The notes under the pieces were generated by a model, which was not told the origin of the DNA, ran no database searches, and was given only the letters and a program-made list of their open reading frames with translations. Source: JAJTFW01 sp031411335 (GTDB taxonomy: Bacteria > Bacteroidota > Bacteroidia > AKYH767-A > OLB10). Taken from it: a stretch of 64,000 nt of DNA. The stretch covers positions 1 to 64,000 of the forward strand of contig JANOAX010000059.1 in assembly GCA_031411335.1 (NCBI GenBank). Reading direction: 5' to 3'. Positions 1 to 7,843 of the stretch are shown here, one piece after another (position 1 is the stretch's first letter; each line of letters starts with the position of its first letter). Both the position numbers and the translations under genes were made by a program.

Positions 1-1
1 T

Positions 2-121
2 ACCTTCGCCGACGAGCGCGATCTGGCGCTGGTCACCGACTGGATCTACGTCCCCGGCGGCGAGCTCCAGATCGGCACCAGCAACTCACCTAGGGACAGA
101 AGCTCGGCATGGCGGAATTAA
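2..121 (+). CDS. Partial C-terminal coding fragment, very GC-rich
   Basis: Frame 2 is open from the window edge to a TAA at 119-121 and reads like real high-GC coding sequence (it contains DLALVTDWIYVPGGELQI). Roughly two thirds of the first 90 bases are G or C, clearly more than the following kilobase. No family is recognised. The residues after about base 88 look less convincing, so a sequence join could lie near 88-100. The overlapping frame used by the next gene is also open to the edge, so this call is uncertain. Confidence 0.25.
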   Translation, partial: TFADERDLALVTDWIYVPGGELQIGTSNSPRDRSSAWRN

Positions 122-134
122 GTCATCCACGCGA

Positions 135-1220
135 ATGACATTGTTGAGCTTGCTGGCCGGATCCCTCGGTCACTTCCAAGTCCATCGCAGCACGGCAATC
201 GCCGATGCCTTTCTAGCGTGTGTCGATGCAGATGACGCGGATCTCTTGGCCATCTTGAATCAGAACCAAGATTCCGTCATGAAGATTCTCACGCGGCAAT
301 GGAAATCGACACAACGTATCGAAGTACTCGAGCTTCTCGTCCATCTGCTCGACAAACCATTTTTGCCGAAAAGCGTATGCAATGTGCTATTTAAGGAACG
401 CAAGGATTTCAAGATGGCATTGGCACTTGCCAAGGGAACTCGTAGTGGCTTGTCGCCTTTAGCCCTGCAACGTATTCAACAAAATGGGATTCCGGAATGC
501 TGTCATAACGCCAATCTGAACGATCCGTCGCTGAGTGAGCATGACAGATGGATGCTTTGGACGATTGTCGCGGCCGGTCGGGCACCGTTGACGCGGCTGA
601 TGGCGGGCTTGAGCGGGATGATCAAAAACAAGTCGGCTGAATCGCAGCTAGCAATTGCTAGCATCCTGCGGCACTACCCGACCACGAGCTGTTTGAAGTT
701 TCTGGAGGCGATGGCTCCGGAAGCGATGCTTGCAACGCACGACGAAGTTCTCGATTCGACGAATCCATCACCTGCGGACGACGGTTCGCAATTTCGACAG
801 GATATTCGCAAGCTTTTATCGATCTTGCCAAGCTGTGATACCAATCTCAAGAACGCGATCGAAGAGTTCTTTAGCGAGTTCAAGATTGAAACTTTGTTGC
901 AGCATCTAGATCTATTGATGCAGGACGCGATCGAATGCTTTGCGGAAATTATGAGATCACTCTATCCCAATTGGCCACAGATGTTGCTCGCTTCCCTCGA
1001 ATCTCCGGAGGGTACGCGTCGCTGTCAAGCAGCGATCGCCGCGTCCTACTTGGGTCCGCATGCGGACTTAAAAATGGCGCTCAGCAAGCTTCTGCAAGAC
1101 AAGTATGAAATGGTGCAAGAAGAAGCTGCGTATGCCTTGAAGGCCTACCCAACACCAGCTCTTTCGCCACCACCTCATAGTAAACCCGCGATCGGTGCTT
1201 CGATGGAGGTAAGTCTTTAG
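135..1220 (+). CDS. HEAT-repeat-like helical protein, foreign to the rest of the contig
   Basis: A 361-residue all-helical, soluble-looking protein rich in Leu and Ala. Stretches such as residues 290-340 (ATG-proximal numbering) resemble HEAT or armadillo repeats, including the pattern VQEEAAYALKAYP near the end, which is typical of a HEAT helix pair. Such proteins are usually protein-binding scaffolds; no partner can be named. The frame is open upstream of the ATG at 135 as far as the window edge, so the true start may be earlier. Codon use and GC content (about half G+C) differ from everything after 1,570; the style recalls Planctomycetes, but that is a guess. The next gene starts one base after its stop, suggesting an operon. 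Confidence 0.55.
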   Translation: MTLLSLLAGSLGHFQVHRSTAIADAFLACVDADDADLLAILNQNQDSVMKILTRQWKSTQRIEVLELLVHLLDKPFLPKSVCNVLFKERKDFKMALALAKGTRSGLSPLALQRIQQNGIPECCHNANLNDPSLSEHDRWMLWTIVAAGRAPLTRLMAGLSGMIKNKSAESQLAIASILRHYPTTSCLKFLEAMAPEAMLATHDEVLDSTNPSPADDGSQFRQDIRKLLSILPSCDTNLKNAIEEFFSEFKIETLLQHLDLLMQDAIECFAEIMRSLYPNWPQMLLASLESPEGTRRCQAAIAASYLGPHADLKMALSKLLQDKYEMVQEEAAYALKAYPTPALSPPPHSKPAIGASMEVSL

Positions 1221-1221
1221 G

Positions 1222-1527
1222 ATGCCTAATCTATTTTTGATTTCCATGGTGGGAGTTGGTGTTCTATCCCTTTGGCCATTGTCCGTCGCTGTTCGCCGTT
1301 GGTGGTTGAGACCCTATCGAAATCCGACGAAAATTCTCAATCGACTTCGAAGGTCATTCCGATTGACCCATTCCGACATGCGACACATCCATGCAATACT
1401 CGGCCAAAAGGTCGATCCGCTACAGACAAGCCAATTTCTGCTGGATTCGAGTCGGTGGCCGAGCGAAACTCACGATGAAAAGACGAGGAAGCTTTATGCA
1501 AAGCTGTTTCCGACTAGCGAAACATGA
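1222..1527 (+). CDS. Small protein with N-terminal membrane segment, unknown function
   Basis: A 101-residue protein starting one base after the HEAT-like gene, so the two are probably co-transcribed. Residues 3-24 form one hydrophobic segment followed by Arg and Trp (VRRWWLRPYR), which by the positive-inside rule suggests a membrane anchor with the basic tail in the cytoplasm. The rest is basic and unremarkable. No family recognised. It belongs to the same compositionally foreign segment as its neighbour, which ends about 30 bases after this stop. Confidence 0.45.
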   Translation: MPNLFLISMVGVGVLSLWPLSVAVRRWWLRPYRNPTKILNRLRRSFRLTHSDMRHIHAILGQKVDPLQTSQFLLDSSRWPSETHDEKTRKLYAKLFPTSET

Positions 1528-1548
1528 AGATTCACTCAAATCCAGCTA

Positions 1549-1800
1549 TCACGTTCTCGTAGATGCAGAAATATAATCAAACTTTTCAGCTTGCAACGAA
1601 TCCATCACATCATCTAAAGTTCCATCGGTGGTCCAAAGTTTATCAATTTGAGGATGATGCATCAACACAGAAGCGTAACTCTTCTTTGTTAAAAAATGAA
1701 TTTCAGCATCCCGAACCTGTTCCTTTAGACAACGAATTACAGGAGACGTGAGTACGATATCTCCAATAGAGCTGAAACGAAGGATGAGAAATTTTGGCAA
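1549..1800 (-). pseudogene. Glycosyltransferase family 9 (heptosyltransferase-like), N-terminal fragment
   Basis: The frame begins with the classic family 9 opening (PKFLILRFSSIGDIVLTSP), in which the Gly-Asp loop after the first strand is the acceptor/donor-site hallmark of ADP-heptose:LPS heptosyltransferases. About 77 codons of recognisable sequence follow before the frame is lost at the composition breakpoint; full-length members have roughly 320-350 residues. I chose the TTG at 1798-1800 because homologues begin with this motif; an ATG at 1867-1869 would overlap tatD by 27 bases. The gene is divergent from tatD. Whether it is broken in the living genome or only in the assembly cannot be told from this window; I favour assembly. 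Confidence 0.65.
1558..1573. other. Composition breakpoint: probable chimeric join
   Basis: Left of here the sequence is GC-richer and encodes the HEAT-like pair on the plus strand; right of here it is AT-rich Bacteroidota sequence. The minus-strand glycosyltransferase reading frame that enters from the right keeps family-like sequence up to FDYI (codons near 1572-1583) and then turns into six unrelated residues and a stop. No repeat, target duplication or integrase is visible, which favours an assembly or ligation artefact over a mobile insertion. Confidence 0.65.
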
Positions 1801-1842
1801 CTTTAACGATTTTGACGCCTCAAACTTAGTTAAATTCGCAGC

Positions 1843-2610
1843 ATGCAAATCATCGATACCCATATTCATTTATATGCCAAGGAATATGAAGGAGATCTCC
1901 AAGCACTTATACATGCCGCTCAGCAAGATGGAGTTTCTCAAATGCTGTTGCCAAATATTGATCATGAATCGATTGAAGGGGTAAAGACCCTCGCTACAGA
2001 TTTTCCCGGCTTTTGTATTCCAATGATGGGCTTACATCCTTGCTATGTGAAGGGGAATTATGAAGATGAACTCACCATCATCGAAAAAGAATTGCGATCT
2101 GGAAATTACATTGCGGTAGGTGAAATTGGGATGGATAAATACTGGGAGTTGGATTTCATTCAAGAGCAAGAAATCGCATTAAAAAGACAATTGATTTTGG
2201 CGCATGAACTGGATTTACCTGTCGCCCTACATACGCGAAATGCCAATCAAGAAGTATTAGCCATTATAAAAGAGTTACAGTTAGATGGACTCCGCGGTGT
2301 TTTTCATTGCTTCAGTGGAACATTAGAAGAAGCTGAGACCATGATTAAGCTCGGATTTTATTTAGGGATTGGCGGGGTACTTACTTACAAAAACGGAGGT
2401 CTCGATAAAATTGTAATTGACATTCCCATGGAGCACCTTGTATTAGAAACTGATGGACCTTATCTTTCACCACACCCCCATCGAGGAAAAAGAAATCAGC
2501 CCGCTTTTATAAATTATGTTGCTGAAAAGTTAGCAGAAATAAAAAACATTTCTAAAAAAGAAGTAGCCGATATCACGAGTGCCAACGCCAGAAAACTATT
2601 CCGACTATGA
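1843..2610 (+). CDS. tatD: TatD-family metal-dependent DNase/hydrolase
   Basis: A 255-residue TIM-barrel amidohydrolase of the TatD family; members are cytoplasmic metal-dependent 3'-5' exonucleases or related hydrolases. All expected metal ligands are present: the paired His of DTHIHL (H7, H9), Glu94 in GEIGMD, His130 in ALHTR, His155 in VFHCFSG and Asp204 in ETDGPYLSPHPHRG. Length is normal for the family. It overlaps the asparaginase gene by four bases (ATGA), so the two are translationally coupled. The exact substrate is not decided by sequence. Confidence 0.93.
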   Translation: MQIIDTHIHLYAKEYEGDLQALIHAAQQDGVSQMLLPNIDHESIEGVKTLATDFPGFCIPMMGLHPCYVKGNYEDELTIIEKELRSGNYIAVGEIGMDKYWELDFIQEQEIALKRQLILAHELDLPVALHTRNANQEVLAIIKELQLDGLRGVFHCFSGTLEEAETMIKLGFYLGIGGVLTYKNGGLDKIVIDIPMEHLVLETDGPYLSPHPHRGKRNQPAFINYVAEKLAEIKNISKKEVADITSANARKLFRL

Positions 2611-3611
2611 AAAAAATTTTAATTATTTATACCGGTGGAACCATCGGCATGCAACATGATAAAAAAGGATCATTAGTTCCTTTTGATTTTGGAAAAGTAA
2701 ACGAACAGGTTCCTGAGTTAAATCACTTAGGATGTAAATTAAAGCATCATGCTTTTGCAAAACTCATCGACAGCTCCAACGTTACTCCTGCATTCTGGGT
2801 AGAGTTGGCGCAAACGATTGAAAAAAATTATTCGAAGTTTGATGGATTTGTTATACTCCACGGAACGGATACGATGTCTTACTCTGCATCGGCTTTAAGT
2901 TTTATGCTCGAGAATTTAGCGAAGCCCGTTATTTTCACTGGATCGCAACTACCGTTAGGGGCTATCCGAACAGATGCAAAAAGAAATTTAATATCGGCAG
3001 TTGAAATTGCTGCAGGAAAAATATTAGTGCCCGAAGTTTGCATTTATTTTAGTCATCGACTTTTCAGAGGGAATCGATCTGAAAAATTTAACTCTGCTAT
3101 GTTCGAAGCTTTTCAGTCGCCTAATTGTCCACCCTTAGCCAATGTTGGAGTGAACGTTGACTACAATCACGACATCATCGCTAAGCCCAACAAGAAAAAA
3201 TTAATTGTCCACACTCAACTTGAAACGAGCATTGGTCTGTTCCGACTTTTCCCAGGCATTACTGATGTGTGGTTAAAAAATATTGTAAACATGCCTTCGC
3301 TAAAAGCGATTGTGATGGCTACTTATGGAAGTGGCAATGCCCCTAATGATGCTGCATTTATTAAAACACTTTCGGAAGCAATCAAAAAAGGATTGATCGT
3401 TATCAATGTTTCACAATGTTCGGGTGGAAGCGTTACTCAAGGAAAATATGCAACGAGCAAACACCTAGAAGAGATGGGTGTTTTAGATGGCGCCGATTTA
3501 AATGCAGAAGCAGCGTTAACGAAGTTGATGGTATTGTTGGGACAATATCCGAATGATGCTAAGAAAGTGAAAAAGTTGATGGTGACGAGTCTTTGTGGGG
3601 AGATGAGTTAA
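2607..3611 (+). CDS. ansA: Type I L-asparaginase
   Basis: A 334-residue cytoplasmic-type L-asparaginase (hydrolyses Asn to Asp and ammonia). The N-terminal TGGTIG motif supplies the nucleophile Thr12; HGTDTM supplies Thr87 and Asp88; Lys160 in GNRSEKFNS matches the conserved lysine of the second catalytic triad. There is no signal peptide, and the length fits the bacterial type I (AnsA) enzymes rather than the periplasmic type II. The ATG overlaps the tatD stop, a pairing often seen in Bacteroidota. Confidence 0.93.
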   Translation: MKKILIIYTGGTIGMQHDKKGSLVPFDFGKVNEQVPELNHLGCKLKHHAFAKLIDSSNVTPAFWVELAQTIEKNYSKFDGFVILHGTDTMSYSASALSFMLENLAKPVIFTGSQLPLGAIRTDAKRNLISAVEIAAGKILVPEVCIYFSHRLFRGNRSEKFNSAMFEAFQSPNCPPLANVGVNVDYNHDIIAKPNKKKLIVHTQLETSIGLFRLFPGITDVWLKNIVNMPSLKAIVMATYGSGNAPNDAAFIKTLSEAIKKGLIVINVSQCSGGSVTQGKYATSKHLEEMGVLDGADLNAEAALTKLMVLLGQYPNDAKKVKKLMVTSLCGEMS

Positions 3612-3646
3612 TTGGTGAATTGGCAAATTGGCGAGTTGGTGAATTG
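3611..3646 (+). repeat. Degenerate short tandem repeat (ATTGGTGA / GAGTTGGT type)
   Basis: Directly after the ansA stop come about four imperfect copies of an 8-9 base unit around TTGGTGAA. The same unit recurs on the other side of osmC at 4309-4410. No coding potential; function unknown. Confidence 0.7.
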
Positions 3647-3651
3647 CTGCG

Positions 3652-3685
3652 CCAAGAAGTCTGTACGGAGTACTGTACTTCTTGG
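3652..3685. repeat. Inverted repeat, 9-bp arms
   Basis: CCAAGAAGT at 3652-3660 pairs exactly with ACTTCTTGG at 3677-3685. The 16-base loop contains a further GTAC...GTAC pairing. There is no T-run after it, so a simple terminator is unlikely. It sits between convergent ansA and osmC. Confidence 0.7.
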
Positions 3686-3705
3686 GTAAATTGATATCGT
3701 TGTGC

Positions 3706-3721
3706 TCCCGATGCTTCGGGA
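3706..3721. repeat. Palindrome TCCCGA-TGCT-TCGGGA
   Basis: Six-base arms around a four-base loop. It resembles the longer palindromes at 38892-38909 and 48997-49014 and probably belongs to the same dispersed palindrome family. Confidence 0.6.
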
Positions 3722-3794
3722 CGCTGCGTTCGTTGCAAAAACGTTGCGACCGTTGCGTTTAAATTTTTGATTGAATAGTTTCATATAACAAATT

Positions 3795-3826
3795 AAAAAG
3801 GGCAGCAAGTTATTTACTCACTGCCC
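3795..3826 (-). terminator. Intrinsic terminator of osmC
   Basis: Read on the minus strand, GGGCAG (3826-3821) pairs with CTGCCC (3805-3800) and is followed by a run of five T (3799-3795). It lies about 20 bases past the osmC stop. Confidence 0.6.
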
Positions 3827-3847
3827 AATTATTATTTTTCTGAATAA

Positions 3848-4264
3848 CTATGCTTCCAACGTTGCATTCAATGTAATGTCTGCATTTAAAGATTTTGAGA
3901 TGGGACAATTTTCTTTTGCATTTTGTGCGGCAGCTTCGAATTGCTCGGCTGACATACCAGGAACTTTAGCATTCACGGTAAGATCCACGGTAGTGATTTT
4001 TCCTTGATCTAAAGTCACTTTTGCAGAAGTGTTAATTGATTCAGCAACGAATCCATCAGCTACGATTAAGAAGCTAAGTTTCATACTAAAGCAACCAGCA
4101 TGAGCTGCTCCTACGAGTTCTTCCGGATTCGTTCCAACACCTTCTTCAAAGCGTGATCCATAAGAAAATTGAATATTATTTAATGCAGTACTTTGAGTGC
4201 TTACGGTTCCAGTACCTTCTTTTCCAGTACCTTTCCAAGTTGCGGATGCGCGTCTAACGTTCAT
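3848..4264 (-). CDS. osmC: OsmC-type peroxiredoxin
   Basis: A 138-residue OsmC-family thiol peroxidase that reduces organic hydroperoxides. The peroxidatic Cys58 lies in AHAGCFSM and the resolving Cys120 in ENCPIS, with Arg39 and Glu49 (GTNPEEL) positioned as in the family. The N-terminal ATWKGTGKEGTGTVST segment and length match the OsmC rather than the Ohr subgroup. Single-gene unit, convergent with ansA, with its own terminator, and flanked on both sides by the same degenerate short repeat. Confidence 0.92.
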   Translation of the reverse strand: MNVRRASATWKGTGKEGTGTVSTQSTALNNIQFSYGSRFEEGVGTNPEELVGAAHAGCFSMKLSFLIVADGFVAESINTSAKVTLDQGKITTVDLTVNAKVPGMSAEQFEAAAQNAKENCPISKSLNADITLNATLEA

Positions 4265-4308
4265 AATAAATTTAGTTTAAATTGTTTTTAGAGATGCAAA
4301 GATAGGGC

Positions 4309-4440
4309 AATTGGTGGATTGGTGGTCGCGAAGCCTCGCGAGGTGGATTGGCGAGTTGGTGAGTTGGTGAGTTGGTAGATTGGTAGGTTGGTGTCGCGAG
4401 GCTTCGCGAATGGTGGATTGATGTCGCGAGGGTGCCGTGA
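4309..4440 (+). repeat. Degenerate GTTGGTGA tandem repeat framed by TCGCGA inverted repeats
   Basis: TCGCGAAGCCTCGCGA at 4327-4342 and its exact reverse complement at 4395-4410 frame about seven copies of a GAGTTGGT / GATTGGTG unit; a third partial TCGCGA element follows at 4424-4431. Each 16-base element is itself an imperfect palindrome. A related, degraded copy lies at 40621-40641. With the repeat at 3611-3646 this brackets osmC. No protein-coding signal; function unknown. It fills most of the 4265-4500 interval. Confidence 0.75.
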
Positions 4441-4588
4441 GGTTTTACGATGGTTGGCTTTTTGGTCTCAAGCCCAAGTAGAATGACCAATTCAACTAAA
4501 ACATCATACCTTGACTTTTGTTGATCAATGATTTACATGTTAGATTTGAAATGTAGTACTTTATGAATTCAATAAATAGAACGCGGAC

Positions 4589-4604
4589 CCCGCAGTGTTG
4601 CGGG
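4589..4604. repeat. Hairpin CCCGCA-GTGT-TGCGGG
   Basis: Perfect six-base arms and a four-base loop, about 130 bases before the tRNA gene, without a T-run. One more member of the short GC-rich hairpins scattered between genes here. Confidence 0.55.
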
Positions 4605-4672
4605 ACAGGTGACTCGGATTTTTCGGATAAAAGCGGATTTACTAGCGATGATGTAATTTCTATGAAATACAC

Positions 4673-4680
4673 TACCTTCG
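4673..4680 (+). promoter_or_regulatory. Possible -7 promoter element of the tRNA gene
   Basis: TACCTTCG matches the Bacteroidota -7 consensus TAnnTTTG in all but one base and lies 36 bases before the mature tRNA, as expected for a short 5' leader. No convincing -33 TTG is seen, so this is tentative. Confidence 0.35.
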
Positions 4681-4716
4681 CACTCCAATTCACGTTTTTT
4701 GGACTAAAATATACCC

Positions 4717-4802
<86 letters not shown>

Positions 4803-4804
4803 AA

Positions 4805-5059
4805 CCCAGAAGCAGATCCCGCTAGTCGCGTGCACGCTCCTGGGTTTTGTCGTTTAATAAATAGTAGATCGAATCGATTGAATTCCCAGAAGCAGATCAC
4901 GCTATTCGCGTGCACGCTTCTGGGTTTTCCTCCGAAGCAGATCCCACTAGTCGCGTGCACGCTTCTGGGTTTTTCTCCGAAGCAGAACACGCTAATCGCG
5001 GGCACGCTTCTGGGTTTATCTCCGAAGCAGATCCCGCTAGTCGCGGGCACGCTTCTGGG
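4805..5059. repeat. Five-copy array of ~40-bp hairpins behind tRNA-Ser
   Basis: Units lie at 4805-4844, 4885-4924, 4931-4969, 4976-5014 and 5021-5059. Units 2-5 are spaced exactly 45 bp apart (at the shared GAAGC core); unit 1 is 80 bp before unit 2. Each begins with an AGAAGCAGATC-like arm, has a GCGTGCACGC or GCGGGCACGC-like middle and ends GCTTCTGGG plus a T-rich stretch, so every unit can fold as an imperfect hairpin with CCCAGAAGC pairing to GCTTCTGGG. In units 3-5 the left arm has changed from CCCAGAAGC to TCCGAAGC, shortening the stem. The copies differ at a few middle positions only. Because 45 is a multiple of three, both strands stay open as false reading frames. A relative in single copy acts as the terminator at 7844-7894. 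Confidence 0.9.
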
Positions 5060-5079
5060 TTTTGATTTTTAAGGCCAAG

Positions 5080-5111
5080 GCGTAGGATCAAGGCATGCCT
5101 TGATCCTACGC
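5080..5111. repeat. Perfect 32-bp palindrome
   Basis: The 16-base arm GCGTAGGATCAAGGCA (5080-5095) is followed without spacer by its exact reverse complement (5096-5111). It lies 20 bases after the hairpin array and 100 bases before the next start codon. There is no T-run immediately after. The remainder of 5112-5210 shows nothing else. Confidence 0.9.
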
Positions 5112-5210
5112 TTTCAATGCCTACAAATTGGGAGCATTCACCAAAATCTTTGTCGTATGTTGCTATTTCCTTACTAAAACTTATTACTTTTCCATTTCAA
5201 TACAACAACC

Positions 5211-7832
5211 ATGAATTACTTTTACAAACTTGTCACGCCGCATTGCAGGAATCTCAAACCTCTTTTGCTTTTAATTACAGCAGTATTTTTTCTAACTCAT
5301 ACGGTCAAAGCACAACCTTGTGGTGTAGAAGCTAAAATTAATATTCAAGGTGGTTCTGCTACCTGTGTGTATTTTGCTGATACGTCAGGTTTTCAACCAG
5401 GATGGATCGGATATAAATATGTATGGAAAATTAATGACTCTTCACCTATCACTCAATATTCAAATCCAGCCATTTTTTATGATCAATTGGGTGCAGGATT
5501 CAACCGAATACAGTTAATTGTTTATGGAACGAATCCATCTACCAATGATAGTTGTATTGATGAATACACAAATATATTTCAGGCTACCGGTGATGCCATC
5601 TATCCGGAGTTTAATGTATCGGTAAATGGAAATACAGTGACTTTCAGCGGGGTTTATAAAGGCGGTCCTTACCTCTCATCTCCTTCCCTTGTTATGTACG
5701 ATTTTGGAGACGGAACTCAATCTACTTCCAACTCTTTTAGTGAATCTCATACTTATGCGAATGCCGGCTCAAAAACGGTTTATCTGTATGTTCAATCTTA
5801 CAACGCTGCCACCTTTGCAATAGTAAATGGGCAAACTTTTAAAGATATTAATATTGGTACGGGAGCTTCCAATTTAGTATTTACCAACGTTCAAAACAAC
5901 ACGATTTGTGATTCGGTAAGCATTTATTCATCAAGTTCTCCGGCTTACACTTTTGGAGAATTTCAAGAAAATTTTGGTGTGATTGGAAACACTCCTGTCC
6001 ATGGTAGTTATGTACATGCTAATATGATCGATGTGCCAGGTCATGATTTTGTTGGAATCGAAGCAGGAGCTGCAGGATCAGCTTATGACAAAGTATTTCA
6101 TTTGGTTAATTTAAACGATTGTGGCATCATACCCGACACCGTGAGCGGTTATGTTTTTGATGATTTAAATTACAATGGAATCAAAGAACCCGGCGAACCC
6201 GGAATAGAAGGTATCAGCTTGCGGATTGAATCCTATTGTAATGCGGTCAGTTCTTCAACCCAATTTGCAGTATATAGTACGGAAACCGATACCGGAGGAT
6301 ATTACAGCATTCTTGTTCCACACCACGATGTACAATTGGTCTTGTTACAATCCTCCGGTTATACGCTTACTTATCCAGCCGCCTCTTATTATAGCGTGAA
6401 TTATACTTCCGGCACAATGCATACCGGACATGATTTTGGATTGTCAGCTTTATCACTACATATTTGCGGAAACACCTATCTTGACTATAATAACGATAGT
6501 TTAAATAACACGGGCGATCTTCCTTTGCAAAGCGTAATGTTAACTGCCACTAATACGATCACAGGATTAGTTTACCATACCTATTCAAGTCAAAATGGAA
6601 CGTATTGCTTCGACCTCCCCCCCGGAAATTTTGTAGTGAGACCCGTTTCTTCTCCCCTTGACAGCGCTACATTTACTCCGGATAGTTTAATCGTTAATGG
6701 TGGCACAGGCGGAAACTACAACAGTCGTAATTTCGGCTATCGAAGTCCAGTGCCTACTGATTTTAATCTCCGCTTAGTCACTGCTGATGATGCAAGACCA
6801 GGATTCGATTTTAATTTATCGTGTGGATTAATTAACTCCGGTTATATCAAAGGAAAAGGGATTCTCGTATTAAATTATGATCCGCTGTTAACGCCATTAA
6901 TTGTTACTCCAGCGAATGGAATCATCAATACCGTTGCATACACTGTGACGTGGACAACAGATTCCATTTCTCCAGGTTCATCAAGGAATTATAATGCATT
7001 GTTTAATCTGCCTGCATCTACACCGTTGGGAACTATTTTAATTAACAGCGCAACTATTACAGGAACTCCTGGAACGTTGGAGTATGATTTCACCGATAAC
7101 ACAAGCAATCTTATTAAAACTGTTATTGGTTCTTTCGATCCGAACGACAAAAAAGTAACACCAGAAGGTCTTGGTGCAACTGGAGATGTTTTACATAATA
7201 CGCATTTCGACTATCGAATTCGTTTTCAAAATACAGGTACTGCATCTGCCATTAATGTTTTTGTAATGGATACTATTGATAGTAACCTTGATCTTAACAC
7301 ACTCGTGATTCACCGCACTAGTCATAATTATGATTTGGTGATCAATGGAAATATTCTCACATGGCGTTTCTTTAACATCAACCTTCCTGATAGCAACACG
7401 AACGAACCTGCAAGTCATGGATTCATTGAGTATAGCATCTTACCAAAACCCGGACTTGCAGATGGAACGACCATCGAAAATGTAGCTGCTATTTATTTCG
7501 ATTTCAACGCACCTGTGATTACGAATACTACTCTCAATACCATGCAATCATCGTTGGCGAGTATTGAAAATATTGATGCAAATGATCAGTTGTTGGTTTT
7601 TCCGAATCCTGCCACACAAGACATAACCATTCTACCTCGATTTGAAATTTCAGGTAGGGTTGATGTGTCTGTGCTTGACATTTTAGGTAAACACATTCAA
7701 ACCGTTTATCATGGAGAGTTTGTAAAATCATCTTCCTTTAAAGCAGATGTTAGCAAACTCAGCAAAGGAATGTATCTGTTGCGTATACAACATAAAGGTG
7801 GTATTTCGCAGGTAAAATGGATTAAAAAATAG
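5211..7832 (+). CDS. Large secreted protein with PKD, SdrD-B-like repeats and T9SS type A tail
   Basis: An 873-residue cell-surface or secreted protein. A signal peptide covers about residues 1-35 (hydrophobic core LLLLITAVFFL, cleavage after VKA). A PKD domain with the YDFGDGTQ motif lies near 160-205; SdrD-B-like beta domains (GYVFDDLNYNGIKEPGEPG) lie near 305-410 and 415-510; a DUF11-type region with FDPNDKKVTPEG follows at about 640-780. The last ~80 residues (VFPNPATQDITI ... KGMYLLRIQ) are a type A T9SS sorting domain. Such proteins are usually adhesins or structural surface proteins; no enzyme motif is visible. Followed by a strong terminator, so it is probably a single-gene unit. Confidence 0.85.
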   Translation: MNYFYKLVTPHCRNLKPLLLLITAVFFLTHTVKAQPCGVEAKINIQGGSATCVYFADTSGFQPGWIGYKYVWKINDSSPITQYSNPAIFYDQLGAGFNRIQLIVYGTNPSTNDSCIDEYTNIFQATGDAIYPEFNVSVNGNTVTFSGVYKGGPYLSSPSLVMYDFGDGTQSTSNSFSESHTYANAGSKTVYLYVQSYNAATFAIVNGQTFKDINIGTGASNLVFTNVQNNTICDSVSIYSSSSPAYTFGEFQENFGVIGNTPVHGSYVHANMIDVPGHDFVGIEAGAAGSAYDKVFHLVNLNDCGIIPDTVSGYVFDDLNYNGIKEPGEPGIEGISLRIESYCNAVSSSTQFAVYSTETDTGGYYSILVPHHDVQLVLLQSSGYTLTYPAASYYSVNYTSGTMHTGHDFGLSALSLHICGNTYLDYNNDSLNNTGDLPLQSVMLTATNTITGLVYHTYSSQNGTYCFDLPPGNFVVRPVSSPLDSATFTPDSLIVNGGTGGNYNSRNFGYRSPVPTDFNLRLVTADDARPGFDFNLSCGLINSGYIKGKGILVLNYDPLLTPLIVTPANGIINTVAYTVTWTTDSISPGSSRNYNALFNLPASTPLGTILINSATITGTPGTLEYDFTDNTSNLIKTVIGSFDPNDKKVTPEGLGATGDVLHNTHFDYRIRFQNTGTASAINVFVMDTIDSNLDLNTLVIHRTSHNYDLVINGNILTWRFFNINLPDSNTNEPASHGFIEYSILPKPGLADGTTIENVAAIYFDFNAPVITNTTLNTMQSSLASIENIDANDQLLVFPNPATQDITILPRFEISGRVDVSVLDILGKHIQTVYHGEFVKSSSFKADVSKLSKGMYLLRIQHKGGISQVKWIKK

Positions 7833-7843
7833 TTAAAAATCCT

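Noticed and set aside
1563..1984. Plus-strand small frames across the truncated GT9 gene and the tatD start
   Set aside because: They overlap recognisable GT9 sequence on the other strand and the tatD gene in another frame.
4805..5059. CRISPR array
   Set aside because: Units are almost identical across their full 45 bp with no variable spacers, and no cas genes are near.
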